Assembly: GCF_004119495.1 (NCBI RefSeq)
Contig: NZ_NRQU01000029.1
Coordinates: forward strand, 1 to 56,876
Direction: 5' to 3'
Length of the DNA stretch: 56,876 nucleotides
Source: Flavobacterium sp. YO12
Lineage (GTDB): Bacteria > Bacteroidota > Bacteroidia > Flavobacteriales > Flavobacteriaceae
How positions within the stretch are numbered: position 1 is the first letter of the stretch; every line of letters begins with the position of its first letter. Below are positions 1 through 9,330 of this stretch, one piece after another. The notes under the pieces are model-generated. The model was not told where the DNA came from, searched no databases, and worked only from the letters and a program-made list of their open reading frames with translations. The translations under genes and the position numbers were made by a program.

Positions 1-345
1 ACAAAAACTTGCGATGGTAAATATATTTTTCATAAAGAAATTTTTGAAATTATGAAGCAATCTGATGCAAAAGCGAAAGAAAAATATCTTGCTTTTTTGA
101 GGGAACATTTTCCGAAAATTGATGAGAATAACTCTAATCAAGAAATTAGAATTCAGGCATTATATTGCTATTATTCAACTAAACTTTCTCAAAATTTCGA
201 TTCATCTGATCTTTTTGTTTTTTTCCCAAGACTAAATGAGGACAAATTTGAAGAAGAATTTAAGAAAAATAATTATTACAACATATCTGATTTTAAAGAA
301 TTATATAAAGATACTAGATATGGAGGTGTAGGAGCTGCAGAATAG
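1..345 (+). CDS. Hypothetical protein, 5' end cut by window edge
   Basis: The reading frame is open from the first base of the window to the TAG at 343-345, so this is probably the C-terminal part of a longer gene. The first in-frame ATG is at 52 (97 residues from there). The residues encoded before that ATG (ending KEIFEIMKQ) look like the same charged, helical protein, which argues against a start at 52. The sequence is lysine- and glutamate-rich with several aromatic residues, and no signal peptide, membrane segment or known motif is visible. I do not recognise the family and propose no function. The next gene converges on it from the other strand. Confidence 0.5.
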   Translation, partial: TKTCDGKYIFHKEIFEIMKQSDAKAKEKYLAFLREHFPKIDENNSNQEIRIQALYCYYSTKLSQNFDSSDLFVFFPRLNEDKFEEEFKKNNYYNISDFKELYKDTRYGGVGAAE

Positions 346-485
346 TTATCAAAGATTATTTGTAATATAAAAGTAGATAACTAGTTCCCAGGCTCCTGCG
401 CAAATTCTTTCATGTGGCGGTATAGAAAATCAATTTTTGTATAATCAACTGCAACGGTTTAAGATTTTAAAAAGTCAATTACTTC

Positions 486-1235
486 TCAAAACAAACGAGC
501 GCCGGCATCGGCAAAATTTTTAATTTTAGAACTATTAGGACTTAATTCAGTTACAATAGCATCTATTTGATTTAGATCGCAGACTTTATGTGGCATTTTG
601 CCGTTGATCTTGTCTGAAGTTGCCAAGACAATAACTTTGGCAGAAGCTTTAATCATTTCTTTTTTAATAATCGAAACTTCGTAGCCCATTTCGGTAAGTC
701 CTTGATTTACGTCGAGACTGCTCACACCCAAAAAACAAACGTCGGCTTTAATTTTTGACAGTACTTGCACTACGTCTATTCCTACGGTTACCATTGCATT
801 TTTTTGCAATTTCCCTCCAATAAAAATCAGTTCTATATTAGGATGCTGAGATAACTGCATGGCTATGGGCAGACTATACGTATATATAGTAGCTGATAAA
901 TCTTTTGGAATAAGTTTACAAAAAGCTAAGTTGGTAGTTCCTCCAGTCATTATAATTACTTGTCCGTCAACTAAAAACGACAGGGCTTTTTGACCTACTA
1001 TGTTTTTTTTATCTTCATTAACAATAGCAATATCAAACACACTGCTTGGCTTATCTTTTACTAGAAAAGCGCCTCCGTAAACTTTATTAATCAAGCCTTT
1101 ATTATGCAATTCATTAAAATCTCTGCGTATTGTATCTTCAGAGATATTTAATTCTAAAGCGAGATCAATAGTATTGATTTTTTCGACATTCTTAAATTTA
1201 TCCATGATAAATTGATGTCTTTCTCTTTTAAGCAT
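486..1235 (-). CDS. DeoR/GlpR-family transcriptional regulator
   Basis: A 249-residue protein with the usual DeoR layout. The N-terminal winged helix-turn-helix (about residues 1-60) contains the family signature around ISEDTIRRDFNELHNKGLI followed by VYGGA. The C-terminal part is a DeoR sensor domain related to sugar-phosphate isomerases, with IIMTGGTTNLA and FIGGKLQ. Such proteins normally repress sugar genes and are released by a phosphorylated sugar. It is divergent from the SusC/SusD pair, and palindromes lie in the shared 220-bp intergenic region, so it is the likely regulator of those genes and of itself. Effector identity is inferred only from context: an amino-sugar phosphate is plausible because NagZ- and AmpG-like genes follow. 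Confidence 0.88.
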   Translation of the reverse strand: MLKRERHQFIMDKFKNVEKINTIDLALELNISEDTIRRDFNELHNKGLINKVYGGAFLVKDKPSSVFDIAIVNEDKKNIVGQKALSFLVDGQVIIMTGGTTNLAFCKLIPKDLSATIYTYSLPIAMQLSQHPNIELIFIGGKLQKNAMVTVGIDVVQVLSKIKADVCFLGVSSLDVNQGLTEMGYEVSIIKKEMIKASAKVIVLATSDKINGKMPHKVCDLNQIDAIVTELSPNSSKIKNFADAGARLF

Positions 1236-1248
1236 CTGATTTTTTTTA

Positions 1249-1278
1249 CAAATATAAAATATATTGCATTATTATGCA
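1249..1278 (-). promoter_or_regulatory. Promoter of the DeoR gene with overlapping operator
   Basis: Read on the minus strand, TATATTTG (1249-1256) matches the Bacteroidota -7 consensus TAnnTTTG. The palindrome TGCATTATTATGCA (1265-1278) lies just upstream, where the -33 element would be. This fits autorepression by the DeoR protein. The leader would be very short, about 8 nt to the start codon. No good -33 TTG is visible. Confidence 0.5.
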
Positions 1279-1343
1279 CGTTTTAAGAGTGATAATTTAC
1301 CAAACACGCTTACAAATCAGAAATAACGATTAAACAAAAAAAT

Positions 1344-1365
1344 AAAATGCATTATTATGCATTTT
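1344..1365. promoter_or_regulatory. Palindromic operator for the DeoR regulator
   Basis: Arms AAAATGCAT and ATGCATTTT (9 bp, perfect) flank a TATT spacer. The core TGCATTATTATGCA is identical to the copy at 1265-1278. A third, weaker pair (AATAAGATGC ... GCATTTATT, 1381-1407) lies closer to the SusC gene, and TAAATTTA (1420-1427) may be its -7 box. Repeated palindromes between a DeoR gene and its divergent target are typical of operators. The assignment is inferred. Confidence 0.6.
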
Positions 1366-1455
1366 GTATATAATAAATTAAATAAGATGCAAAAAATCGC
1401 ATTTATTAAAAAATTTTTCTAAATTTAGATTCTATAACTAATCAAATACTGTAAT

Positions 1456-4400
1456 ATGAAAAAACTATTATTTATTTTATTTGGAACCATTTTGTTTGCG
1501 CAGCCCATATTTGCTCAGACAAAAACCGTAAGTGGTACAATTAAAAGTGAATCTGACGGACTTTCGCTGCCTGGGGTTTCTGTCTTAATAGAAGGAACTT
1601 CCAAAAGCACCGTAACCGATTTAGACGGAAAATTCAGCATTTCTGCAAATGAAAACGAAACATTAATTTTTAGTTTTGTTGGCTTTGGTACTAAAAAGGT
1701 CAAAATTTCCAGCGGCACTAGTGTAATTAATCTAAGACTGGCGGAAGAAACCAACACTCTTTCTGAAGTTGTGGTACTTGGATCTACTGTACGCGCTACT
1801 CGTAAAGAGTTAGGAAACGCTGTTACCAGTTTAAAAGGCGAAGACTTGATAAAAGCACAGCCAGGCGGACTTTCGACTGCATTGCAAGGTAAAATTGCAG
1901 GGGCTCAGGTTTCTCAAAACTCAGGTGATCCTGCCGGAGGTTTTAGTATTAAACTTAGAGGAACATCGTCTATTTTAGGTTCTTCGGATCCTTTGTATGT
2001 TATTGACGGAGTTGTTTTAAACAATGCTACAACAAACGTAACGAACTTAAATGTAACAACTGGAAACTCTAATATGCAGATTGGTCAAAACAGATCGTCT
2101 GATATTAATCCTAACGACATTCAAAGTATCGAAGTATTGAACGGTGGCGCTGCCGCTGCAATTTACGGATCGAGAGCAGCTAATGGTGTGGTTTTAATTA
2201 CAACCAAAAAAGGTGTTGCCGGCGAAACAAGATATACTTTTTCTACTAGTGTAACTTCTAATTCAATTCGAAAAAAACTTGATCTGAATACTTCAAACAA
2301 ACAGTTTGTAAATGCTTCACCTGCGTTATTCCCTATTCAAGGAAATCCAAAAAGTCCAACTACTGTAAATGTATTAGGAAGAGATCTTGAAACTAGAACT
2401 ATAGATGTACAACGTTACGATTATCAAGATGACATTTTTACAACTGGTGTTGGAACAGATACTTATTTCTCATTGCAAGGCGGAGATGAAAAAACAAAAT
2501 ACTTTGCATCGCTTGGTTATTTGGTAAATGAAGGAATTATAAAAAATACCGATTTTAAAAGAGCGGGCGCAAAAGTAAGATTAAAACACGACTTTAATTC
2601 AAAATTATCTGCGACTGTTGGTTTAAATTACATTAATTCTGCTTCAAATGAAAAACCAGATGGAAACGTTTTCTGGAGTCCAATTAATGCTATAAATATT
2701 ACCAATAATACTTATGATATTAATAAAAGAGATGTTAATGGGAACTTATTAGCAGTTGATCCTAATAGAGTTAATCCGCTTTCTATTATAGAAACGTTCA
2801 AAATCAAACAAAATACAGATCGTATTATTTCGGACTTGCAATTAAATTATGTTCCTTTTAAAAATTTCAATGCCGATATGATTTTTGGTATTGACAATTA
2901 TAACCAAAGAGGAAATGTATTTATTCCGAGATATCCATATGTGGTTAATCCTGCTTATTATAATGACGGTTATGTTTCTGAAGCAACGAACAGAGTGGTT
3001 CAATTTAATAATGACTTGAACTTAAGATATCTTTGGAATATAAACGACAAATGGAAAGCAACAACTTACGGAGGTTACAACGTACAAACGTATCGTGATA
3101 ATTTTGCTGCTGTTGAAGGACGTAACTTAAAACCATTTATTGAAACTATTAATGCTTTCAATACCTTGATTCCGGGTTCACCAAGTTCAAGTCAGTCAAA
3201 ATACAATTTATGGGGTTTTTATCTTCAGGAAACGATTGGTTATAAAGACAAATTATACATTACTTTGGCAGGAAGACAAGATGCTTCAACTATTTTTTCT
3301 AAAGACAATAGATCTCAGTTTTATCCAAAAGCAAGTTTAAGTTATGTCCTTTCTGACGAAAAATTCATGGACGGTATTCATGATGTTGTAAGTTCAGCGA
3401 GACTTAGAGGTTCATGGGGAAAATCAGGAAGTTTAACAGCTATTAAACCGTATGCTCGTTTTACAAATTACTCTACAGGAACACTTTTAGGAAATAGTAC
3501 TTTTACTATTGAAGGTTTCAAACAAGGAAACCTTGATTTAAAACCAGAACAAAGTGTTACTTATGAAATAGGTGGTGATTTTGGTTTTATAAAAGATCGT
3601 TTAAATTTATCGTTCAGTTATTACAATGCTGATATTGATGATTTGTTACTGCCTGTTCAATTAGCAGCTTCTGAAGGTGCAACAAATACAATTAAGAACA
3701 TTGGTCAAATGAACAATAAAGGTTTTGAAGTAAACCTTAAATATGATCTTATCAAAAAAGAAAACTTGCATCTTGATGTTTTTGTAAACTACAGCAGCAA
3801 CCGAAATAAAGTAACCGGCTTACCACAGCAGCGTTTTAAACTAGACAGCAATTTAGCCGGAGCACCTGTTTTTGTTGAAATGAACCAGCCAATTGGTATT
3901 TTCTACGGTACATACTTTGCTAGAAATGCAGATGGAAGCTTATTACTTACACCAACTGGTTATCCTCAAACTGAAAAAGGAGACGTAAATACTGGAGCTC
4001 CGCAAAGAGATGCTTCTGGACAGCCTACAGGAACAATTTTGAACAAACAAATTGGAAACCCAAATCCAGATTATATTATTTCTTTCGGAACAAATATTAA
4101 TTACAAAAAATTTGGTTTATCTGTATTATTTGATGGTGTACAAGGCGTAGATGTTTTTGATGCAGATTATAGAACAAGACAAGGTGTGGGTTCTGGAACA
4201 TTAGTTGCTAAAGAACTTAATGGAGAATTGCCTCGTGGATACATTTGGTCTGTTTACAACATCGAAGAATTTAGAGTTGTAGACGGAAGCTACTTAAAAT
4301 TAAGAGAGGTATCTTTAAATTATTCTTTTGGAAAATTAAATAGTTTCTTTGATGATTTAGTGATTACTGCAAGCGGAAGAAACCTAATTTCATGGGATAA

Positions 4401-4518
4401 TTTTACGAGTTTCGATCCAGAAACAAATTCTGGCGGACAATCTTCGGTGGCGAAATACAATTTTGGAACAGTGCCAATTCCTAGTTCATACTCATTGGCA
4501 GTAAAAGTTCAATTTTAA
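1456..4518 (+). CDS. SusC-like TonB-dependent outer-membrane transporter
   Basis: A 1020-residue SusC/RagA-family receptor. A signal peptide (about 1-20, ending PIFA) is followed by a carboxypeptidase-like regulatory domain (about 22-95, with GTVSG/TIKSES-type start and GVSVLIEGTSKSTVTDLDG). The TonB plug (about 115-250) has the family motif DPLYVIDGVVLNN and AAAIYGSRAANGVVLITTKK, and a long beta-barrel ends in LAVKVQF. The protein forms the channel of a SusCD 'pedal bin' importer with the lipoprotein encoded 15 bp downstream. The substrate is not readable from the sequence. The downstream AmpG/NagZ-like genes suggest glycan fragments of peptidoglycan, as inference only. Confidence 0.93.
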   Translation: MKKLLFILFGTILFAQPIFAQTKTVSGTIKSESDGLSLPGVSVLIEGTSKSTVTDLDGKFSISANENETLIFSFVGFGTKKVKISSGTSVINLRLAEETNTLSEVVVLGSTVRATRKELGNAVTSLKGEDLIKAQPGGLSTALQGKIAGAQVSQNSGDPAGGFSIKLRGTSSILGSSDPLYVIDGVVLNNATTNVTNLNVTTGNSNMQIGQNRSSDINPNDIQSIEVLNGGAAAAIYGSRAANGVVLITTKKGVAGETRYTFSTSVTSNSIRKKLDLNTSNKQFVNASPALFPIQGNPKSPTTVNVLGRDLETRTIDVQRYDYQDDIFTTGVGTDTYFSLQGGDEKTKYFASLGYLVNEGIIKNTDFKRAGAKVRLKHDFNSKLSATVGLNYINSASNEKPDGNVFWSPINAINITNNTYDINKRDVNGNLLAVDPNRVNPLSIIETFKIKQNTDRIISDLQLNYVPFKNFNADMIFGIDNYNQRGNVFIPRYPYVVNPAYYNDGYVSEATNRVVQFNNDLNLRYLWNINDKWKATTYGGYNVQTYRDNFAAVEGRNLKPFIETINAFNTLIPGSPSSSQSKYNLWGFYLQETIGYKDKLYITLAGRQDASTIFSKDNRSQFYPKASLSYVLSDEKFMDGIHDVVSSARLRGSWGKSGSLTAIKPYARFTNYSTGTLLGNSTFTIEGFKQGNLDLKPEQSVTYEIGGDFGFIKDRLNLSFSYYNADIDDLLLPVQLAASEGATNTIKNIGQMNNKGFEVNLKYDLIKKENLHLDVFVNYSSNRNKVTGLPQQRFKLDSNLAGAPVFVEMNQPIGIFYGTYFARNADGSLLLTPTGYPQTEKGDVNTGAPQRDASGQPTGTILNKQIGNPNPDYIISFGTNINYKKFGLSVLFDGVQGVDVFDADYRTRQGVGSGTLVAKELNGELPRGYIWSVYNIEEFRVVDGSYLKLREVSLNYSFGKLNSFFDDLVITASGRNLISWDNFTSFDPETNSGGQSSVAKYNFGTVPIPSSYSLAVKVQF

Positions 4519-4533
4519 TCAAATAAAAATATT

Positions 4534-5811
4534 ATGAAAAAAATATTCATCCCTATAGTAGCCTTTGCAACACTTTTAATAAGCTGCAACGAAGAGTATT
4601 TAGATCCAACCAAACCCTCTCAGGATTTAGTTTTTGGTTCTAGAGAAGGAATTATTGGTGCTGCAAACGGATTGCAGCAACTTTGGACTATTGACAGAAC
4701 CAGCCCTGTTTACAACACAATTACTGGAAACGGATTTACAACAAAAGAACTCCGATTGCTAAATGCAGGAAATGTTGACGAAGGTGAACTTTCTGTGGGC
4801 GGCGAAGTACTTTCTACTAAAAATAATGTAGTAAATAATCTATGGTCGCAATGCCTTGTGATTAAGTCAGAATCGCAAAAAGTTATTGATCATATTGATG
4901 TTTTAACTGCCGAAACTGAAAAAGCGAGCGTTCTCGTTCACGCTACTATTTTCAAAGCAATGGCAATAACTACAATGGTTCAGTATTTTCAAAGTGTTCC
5001 TCTAAAAACAGGAAAAAATGCCACTTTTGACACTAGAGCCGATGTTTTAGCCGAAGCTATAAAAATTCTAAAAGCTACAGAACCTCTTTTAGACAAAGCA
5101 ACTGGAGTTACTGGTTTAGTAAGCACTGTTAATTACAAAAACACAGTCTATGCACTTTTAGCAAGAACTTATTTAATGGCTGGAGATTATGACAATGCCA
5201 TTGCATATGCTGCCAAAGTTGATCTTGCAGTAAAATCTGTATTTGCTTTCGATCAAATTAGCCCAAATCCAATTGCTTATATTTCTATAACTACAAACAA
5301 TGTATTTCAGCCTGTTGATTTAACATTAGGTCTGCCTGCTGCTTTAGCTCCTTCTAGCTCTGACGGAAGGTTAAATTTCTACATTAAACCAGGTTCAAAT
5401 CCTACAGTTGCAACTGGCTTTTTTGATACTAATCTTAAGCCGATTCCTGTTTATTTACCAGGTGAAATGACACTGATTACAGCAGAAGCTTATGCTAGAA
5501 AAGACAATCTGCCTCAAGCTGTTATAGAATTAAACAAAGTTTTGACTAAAACTGCTGCCGGTGATACTTACGGAATTGGAGCAAATCTGCCGCCATACAC
5601 GGGAGCACTAACAAAACCAGCTATTCTAACTGAAATTTATAGAAATCGCTGTATTGAAATGTATATGTCGAGTTTAAAACTTGAAGACAGCAGAAGATTT
5701 GATCGTCCAGGTGCTGGAACTCCGGGTGCAGAAAGAAACCGTAATTGGTATCCGTATCCAGATTCTGAAAGAAACAACAATACTAATACACCTCCAGATC
5801 CTGCAATATAA
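4534..5811 (+). CDS. SusD-like (RagB) surface lipoprotein
   Basis: A 425-residue lipoprotein with lipobox LLISC (Cys at about residue 18), so it is anchored in the outer membrane. The SusD fold is recognisable from the N-terminal EEYLDPTKPS and the C-terminal stretch EIYRNRCIEMYMSSLKLEDSRRFDRPG, which resembles the family's E-R-R-x-E-L-x-x-E-G-x-R-W-x-D-L end. It is shorter than many polysaccharide SusD proteins (about 500-550), as is common for proteins binding small ligands. It is co-transcribed with the SusC gene, 15 bp upstream, and closed by a strong terminator 9 bp downstream. Confidence 0.88.
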   Translation: MKKIFIPIVAFATLLISCNEEYLDPTKPSQDLVFGSREGIIGAANGLQQLWTIDRTSPVYNTITGNGFTTKELRLLNAGNVDEGELSVGGEVLSTKNNVVNNLWSQCLVIKSESQKVIDHIDVLTAETEKASVLVHATIFKAMAITTMVQYFQSVPLKTGKNATFDTRADVLAEAIKILKATEPLLDKATGVTGLVSTVNYKNTVYALLARTYLMAGDYDNAIAYAAKVDLAVKSVFAFDQISPNPIAYISITTNNVFQPVDLTLGLPAALAPSSSDGRLNFYIKPGSNPTVATGFFDTNLKPIPVYLPGEMTLITAEAYARKDNLPQAVIELNKVLTKTAAGDTYGIGANLPPYTGALTKPAILTEIYRNRCIEMYMSSLKLEDSRRFDRPGAGTPGAERNRNWYPYPDSERNNNTNTPPDPAI

Positions 5812-5820
5812 GATCTATTA

Positions 5821-5852
5821 AAATCGAGGCGTTTAGTTACGCCTCGATTTTT
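5821..5852 (+). terminator. Rho-independent terminator after SusC/SusD
   Basis: Perfect 11-bp arms AAATCGAGGCG (5821-5831) and CGCCTCGATTT (5840-5850) flank an 8-nt loop and run into TTTTT. It separates the SusCD pair from the following GHL10 operon. Confidence 0.9.
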
Positions 5853-6029
5853 ATCTACTAAATACATTTAATTTATTATCACAAAAACTAGTAATATCAA
5901 ACAGTAATTGCCAAAAACTGAAAATCGGTAAAAACTGTCGTAAAAAACAAAAACCAATTGTAAGAAATCCGCATAAATAACGTTCAAATTATAATTTCTG
6001 AATTATTTATTATAATCCATTAAAAAAAC

Positions 6030-6037
6030 TATTTTTG
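6030..6037 (+). promoter_or_regulatory. Putative -7 box for the GHL10-AmpG-NagZ operon
   Basis: TATTTTTG fits the Bacteroidota -7 consensus TAnnTTTG and ends 22 bp before the GHL10 start. It lies after the SusD terminator, so the downstream genes can be transcribed independently. No clear -33 TTG is visible at the usual distance, and no TGCAT palindrome is seen here. Confidence 0.4.
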
Positions 6038-6059
6038 GTTTCTGTTAAAAAAGATTGAA

Positions 6060-7631
6060 ATGCATAAAAACCAGCACTTACTGTTCTCTGTACTATTTTT
6101 ATTTTTCTTCGGATGGAAATCCTTTTCACAAGAAAAAGTAATGCATCCTAAAAATGAATTTAGAGGTGTTTGGATCGCCACCGTGGTAAACATCGACTGG
6201 CCAAAAACATCAATTGATAATGTTGAAAAAGAAAAAGCTGATTATTTAGAAATTTTAAATACCTATAAAAAACTAAATTATAATGCTGTAATTGTTCAAA
6301 TTAGAAGTGTAGGTGATGCTATTTACCCAACAGAACTAGCACCTTGGTCAAGATTTTTGACAGGAAAAGAAGGTCAAGCACCAAATCCGTATTATGATAC
6401 ATTGGCATGGATGATTGAAGAAGCACACAACAGAGGCTTTGAATTTCACGCATGGCTGAATCCTTATCGTGCCACTTTCGATTTAAATAAGCAGCAATTA
6501 AGTCCAAATCATGATCTTTTCAAACATCCAGAATGGATGATTGAATATGGCGGAAAATGGTATTACGATCCTGCTTTACCTGAAGTTCAGGAACATTTAA
6601 CTAAAGTAGTTAAAGAAGTAGTTGATAAATATGATATTGATGCCATTCATTTTGATGATTATTTTTACCCGTATACGATTCCTGGAAAAGTTTTTAATGA
6701 TAATGCTTCCTTCAAAAAATATGGTTCAGGCTTAAGCCGTTCTGACTGGCGTCGCGCAAATGTGAGCAACTTTGTACACACCATTTCTACTACAATAAAA
6801 GAAAGCAAACCGTGGGTTCAATTCGGAATTAGTCCGTTTGGCGTTTGGCGAAATAAAACACAAGACCCTAAAGGTTCTGAAACACAATCGACTTCAAACT
6901 ATGACGATTTATATGCTGATCCTCTGTTATGGATGGATCAAAAGTGGATCGATTATATTTTACCACAACTATACTGGAGCATGAACAACCCGAGAGCTTC
7001 GTACTCAAAATTGGTAAAATGGTGGTCAGAGAACTCCAACAATACCGCTATTTATATCGGACACGCTTCGTATAAAATTAGAGGCGACGGCGATAAAAGC
7101 TGGAATTTTGCCAATGAAATTCCAACGCAGGTGGACTTTGCAAGAAGTTTCAAAAATGTTTCGGGCAGCGCTTATTTCAGCTCGAAATGGTTTATGAATA
7201 AAAACTTTGATGTAGCTCGAATTTTAGAAGAAAATCAATATAAATATCCTGCAATTCCTGCAGCCGTTCCTAATTTAAAACACATTATTATTGATACGCC
7301 TGTCGTTACTGAATTTGTAAAAGACAGTACAAAATATTCATTCAGCTTAAAAAATCCGCTTAATACAAATGTGCGTTATATTGTAATTTATGGCGGTGAT
7401 CATATTTCAAAAGTTGACATTAATGATGCAACAAAAATAATCGACAAAGTAAGAGTTATTGAAAAAGATGGCGTTATTTCATTTTCAATCCCTTCTGAAA
7501 AAATCAGACCATACAAAGCCTGCGCGGTTACCTTTATTGACTATTACGCCAATGAAAGCACTCCAACCGCTGTTGACTTAAAAAAGAATTTTAAAATCTA
7601 TTTACCTGCCCAACCTAATGAAAACAGATAA
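6060..7631 (+). CDS. GHL10 (UPF0748/YngK-like) glycosyl hydrolase-like protein, exported
   Basis: A 523-residue protein with a signal peptide (about 1-23, ending KSFS). The GHL10 TIM-barrel domain (about 33-370) shows the family start EFRGVWIATVVNIDWP, then FEFHAWLNPYRA, AIHFDDYFYPY and ILPQLYWSMN. These patches hold the acidic and aromatic residues of the barrel active site. A beta-sandwich tail of about 120 residues follows. Related YngK-like proteins are predicted glycosidases, and in my recollection some are linked to cell-wall glycans, but activity is not established here. Its last 14 bp overlap the AmpG-like permease gene, implying translational coupling. Confidence 0.82.
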   Translation: MHKNQHLLFSVLFLFFFGWKSFSQEKVMHPKNEFRGVWIATVVNIDWPKTSIDNVEKEKADYLEILNTYKKLNYNAVIVQIRSVGDAIYPTELAPWSRFLTGKEGQAPNPYYDTLAWMIEEAHNRGFEFHAWLNPYRATFDLNKQQLSPNHDLFKHPEWMIEYGGKWYYDPALPEVQEHLTKVVKEVVDKYDIDAIHFDDYFYPYTIPGKVFNDNASFKKYGSGLSRSDWRRANVSNFVHTISTTIKESKPWVQFGISPFGVWRNKTQDPKGSETQSTSNYDDLYADPLLWMDQKWIDYILPQLYWSMNNPRASYSKLVKWWSENSNNTAIYIGHASYKIRGDGDKSWNFANEIPTQVDFARSFKNVSGSAYFSSKWFMNKNFDVARILEENQYKYPAIPAAVPNLKHIIIDTPVVTEFVKDSTKYSFSLKNPLNTNVRYIVIYGGDHISKVDINDATKIIDKVRVIEKDGVISFSIPSEKIRPYKACAVTFIDYYANESTPTAVDLKKNFKIYLPAQPNENR

Positions 7632-8940
7632 TCACTCTCCTTGGTTTTGGATCCCACTTCTTAACTTCGCCTCTGGATTGCCATACGCCGTAATTATCTC
7701 TGTTTCGGTAATTATGTACAAAAACTTAGGAATTTCAAATGAAGACATTGGTGTTTACACCAGTTTATTATATCTTCCGTGGGTAATCAAACCTTTATGG
7801 AGCCCTTTTATTGATTTGACCGGAACCAAAAGAAAATGGTTTTTATCGATGCAGTTATTAATTTCAATTGCATTTTTACTCGTAGGATTTACAATTCCGC
7901 TCAATGGTTTCTTTATAATGACACTGGCTATTTTTTGGGTCGCTGCTTTTGCATCGGCTTCAAATGATATTGCCAGCGATGGTTTTTATTTATTGGTTTT
8001 ACCAAAAGAACAGCAATCTTTTTTCCTCGGAATCAGAAGTACATTTTACAGACTTTCGATGTTAGCAGGAAATGGATTAATTGTACTTTTTGCAGGTTAT
8101 CTCGAACATAAATATGGTGATAATACCAAAGCTTGGTCCTATACCATGATTGCTGTTGGTTTATTAATGACATTTATAACTGCTTACAACTTTATCTTCA
8201 CGCCAAAAAATGAAATAAACGCATCTGAAAATGATAAAAAAGCACAGCAGCACCAAAGCTTTGCAACGGTATTTATCAGCTTCTTTCAAAAAAAGCAAAT
8301 TGGTTTAATTTTGGCTTTTATCCTTGTTTTCAGACTTGGAGAATCTCAGCTGCTAAAAATGTTAAGTCCTTTTTTACTTGACGGAAAAGAATTGGGCGGA
8401 ATGGGATTAGATACGGAAGCAGTTGGAATAATCTATGGGACTTTGGGTATTTTTGCTTTAACCGTTGGAGGAATTTTAGGAGGAATTGCAATCTCTAAAC
8501 ATGGACTTACAAAATGGATGCTACCTATGTTTCTTGCTATGCATTTACCTATTATTGGTTTTATTGGATTAGCTCATTTTCAACCTGAAGAAATCTTTCA
8601 TCTGCATTTAAATCTGTATTTTTTCGAAATTAACTCTCCTCTAAATCTCTATACCTGTATAACAGTTGTTCTTGAGCAGTTTGGATACGGTTTTGGTTTT
8701 ACAGGTTTTATGATGTATTTAATACATGTTGCCGAAGGAGAATCGAAAACAGCACATTACGCTCTTGCAACAGGTTTTATGGCTTTAGGAATGATGCTTC
8801 CGGGAATGTTAAGTGGGTTTATACAAAAATATCTAGGCTACGAAAATTTCTTTATCTGGGTATTATTAGCTACAATTCCAGGTTTGATACTTTCTAGATT
8901 TTTAGATTTCCCGAAAGATTTCGGTAAAAAAATAGAATAA
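7618..8940 (+). CDS. ampG: AmpG-like muropeptide MFS permease
   Basis: A 440-residue major facilitator protein with about 12 hydrophobic segments. The N-terminus SPWFWIPLLNFASGLPYAV and the loop LPWVIKPLWSPFID are typical of AmpG-family permeases, which import anhydro-muropeptides (GlcNAc-anhydroMurNAc-peptides) from periplasm to cytoplasm. The start overlaps the preceding GHL10 gene by 14 bp. Placement upstream of a cytoplasmic NagZ-like enzyme, which acts on the same imported molecules, supports the call. Some Bacteroidota homologues may carry other sugars, so the substrate is inferred. Confidence 0.78.
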   Translation: MKTDNHSPWFWIPLLNFASGLPYAVIISVSVIMYKNLGISNEDIGVYTSLLYLPWVIKPLWSPFIDLTGTKRKWFLSMQLLISIAFLLVGFTIPLNGFFIMTLAIFWVAAFASASNDIASDGFYLLVLPKEQQSFFLGIRSTFYRLSMLAGNGLIVLFAGYLEHKYGDNTKAWSYTMIAVGLLMTFITAYNFIFTPKNEINASENDKKAQQHQSFATVFISFFQKKQIGLILAFILVFRLGESQLLKMLSPFLLDGKELGGMGLDTEAVGIIYGTLGIFALTVGGILGGIAISKHGLTKWMLPMFLAMHLPIIGFIGLAHFQPEEIFHLHLNLYFFEINSPLNLYTCITVVLEQFGYGFGFTGFMMYLIHVAEGESKTAHYALATGFMALGMMLPGMLSGFIQKYLGYENFFIWVLLATIPGLILSRFLDFPKDFGKKIE

Positions 8941-8961
8941 CCGCTATACCTTATAACGCCC

Positions 8962-9303
8962 ATGGAAATCAATGAAACTAAACAGGCCGAAAGAAACCTG
9001 AAAGCAATTGAATTTGAAAAAGCTGGAGAAATTGAAAAAGCAATTGCGTTATACGAAGAAAATATAAAAGAAGGTTTTAAAGGAAATCATTCTTATGATC
9101 GACTTGCCGTTATTTACAAAAATCAGCTCGATCTAGACAATGAAATTCGGGTTTTAGAAAAAGCGATTATTGTATATGAAGCGATTACAATCGAAGACAG
9201 AATTGAAGGTTTGCCAAAACTTTTCCGTTTTAAAAACCGACTGGAAAAAGCAATTGAAACCAAAAAACAATTGACAAAACAAAAGAAAGCAAAACTAAAA
9301 TAA
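8962..9303 (+). CDS. Small TPR-like hypothetical protein
   Basis: A 113-residue, highly charged, all-helical protein. Two helix pairs (AIEFEKAGEIEKAIALYEEN and the segment around YDRLAVIYKNQLDLDNEI) have the spacing and the A/Y/L positions of tetratricopeptide repeats. A lysine-rich tail follows (KKQLTKQKKAKLK). No signal peptide is visible, so it is probably cytoplasmic. It lies 21 bp after the AmpG-like gene and 27 bp before a GNAT gene, probably in one operon. Function unknown; TPRs mediate protein-protein contacts. Confidence 0.6.
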   Translation: MEINETKQAERNLKAIEFEKAGEIEKAIALYEENIKEGFKGNHSYDRLAVIYKNQLDLDNEIRVLEKAIIVYEAITIEDRIEGLPKLFRFKNRLEKAIETKKQLTKQKKAKLK

Positions 9304-9330
9304 AAGCGATTTTACACTATTTCAGAAATC

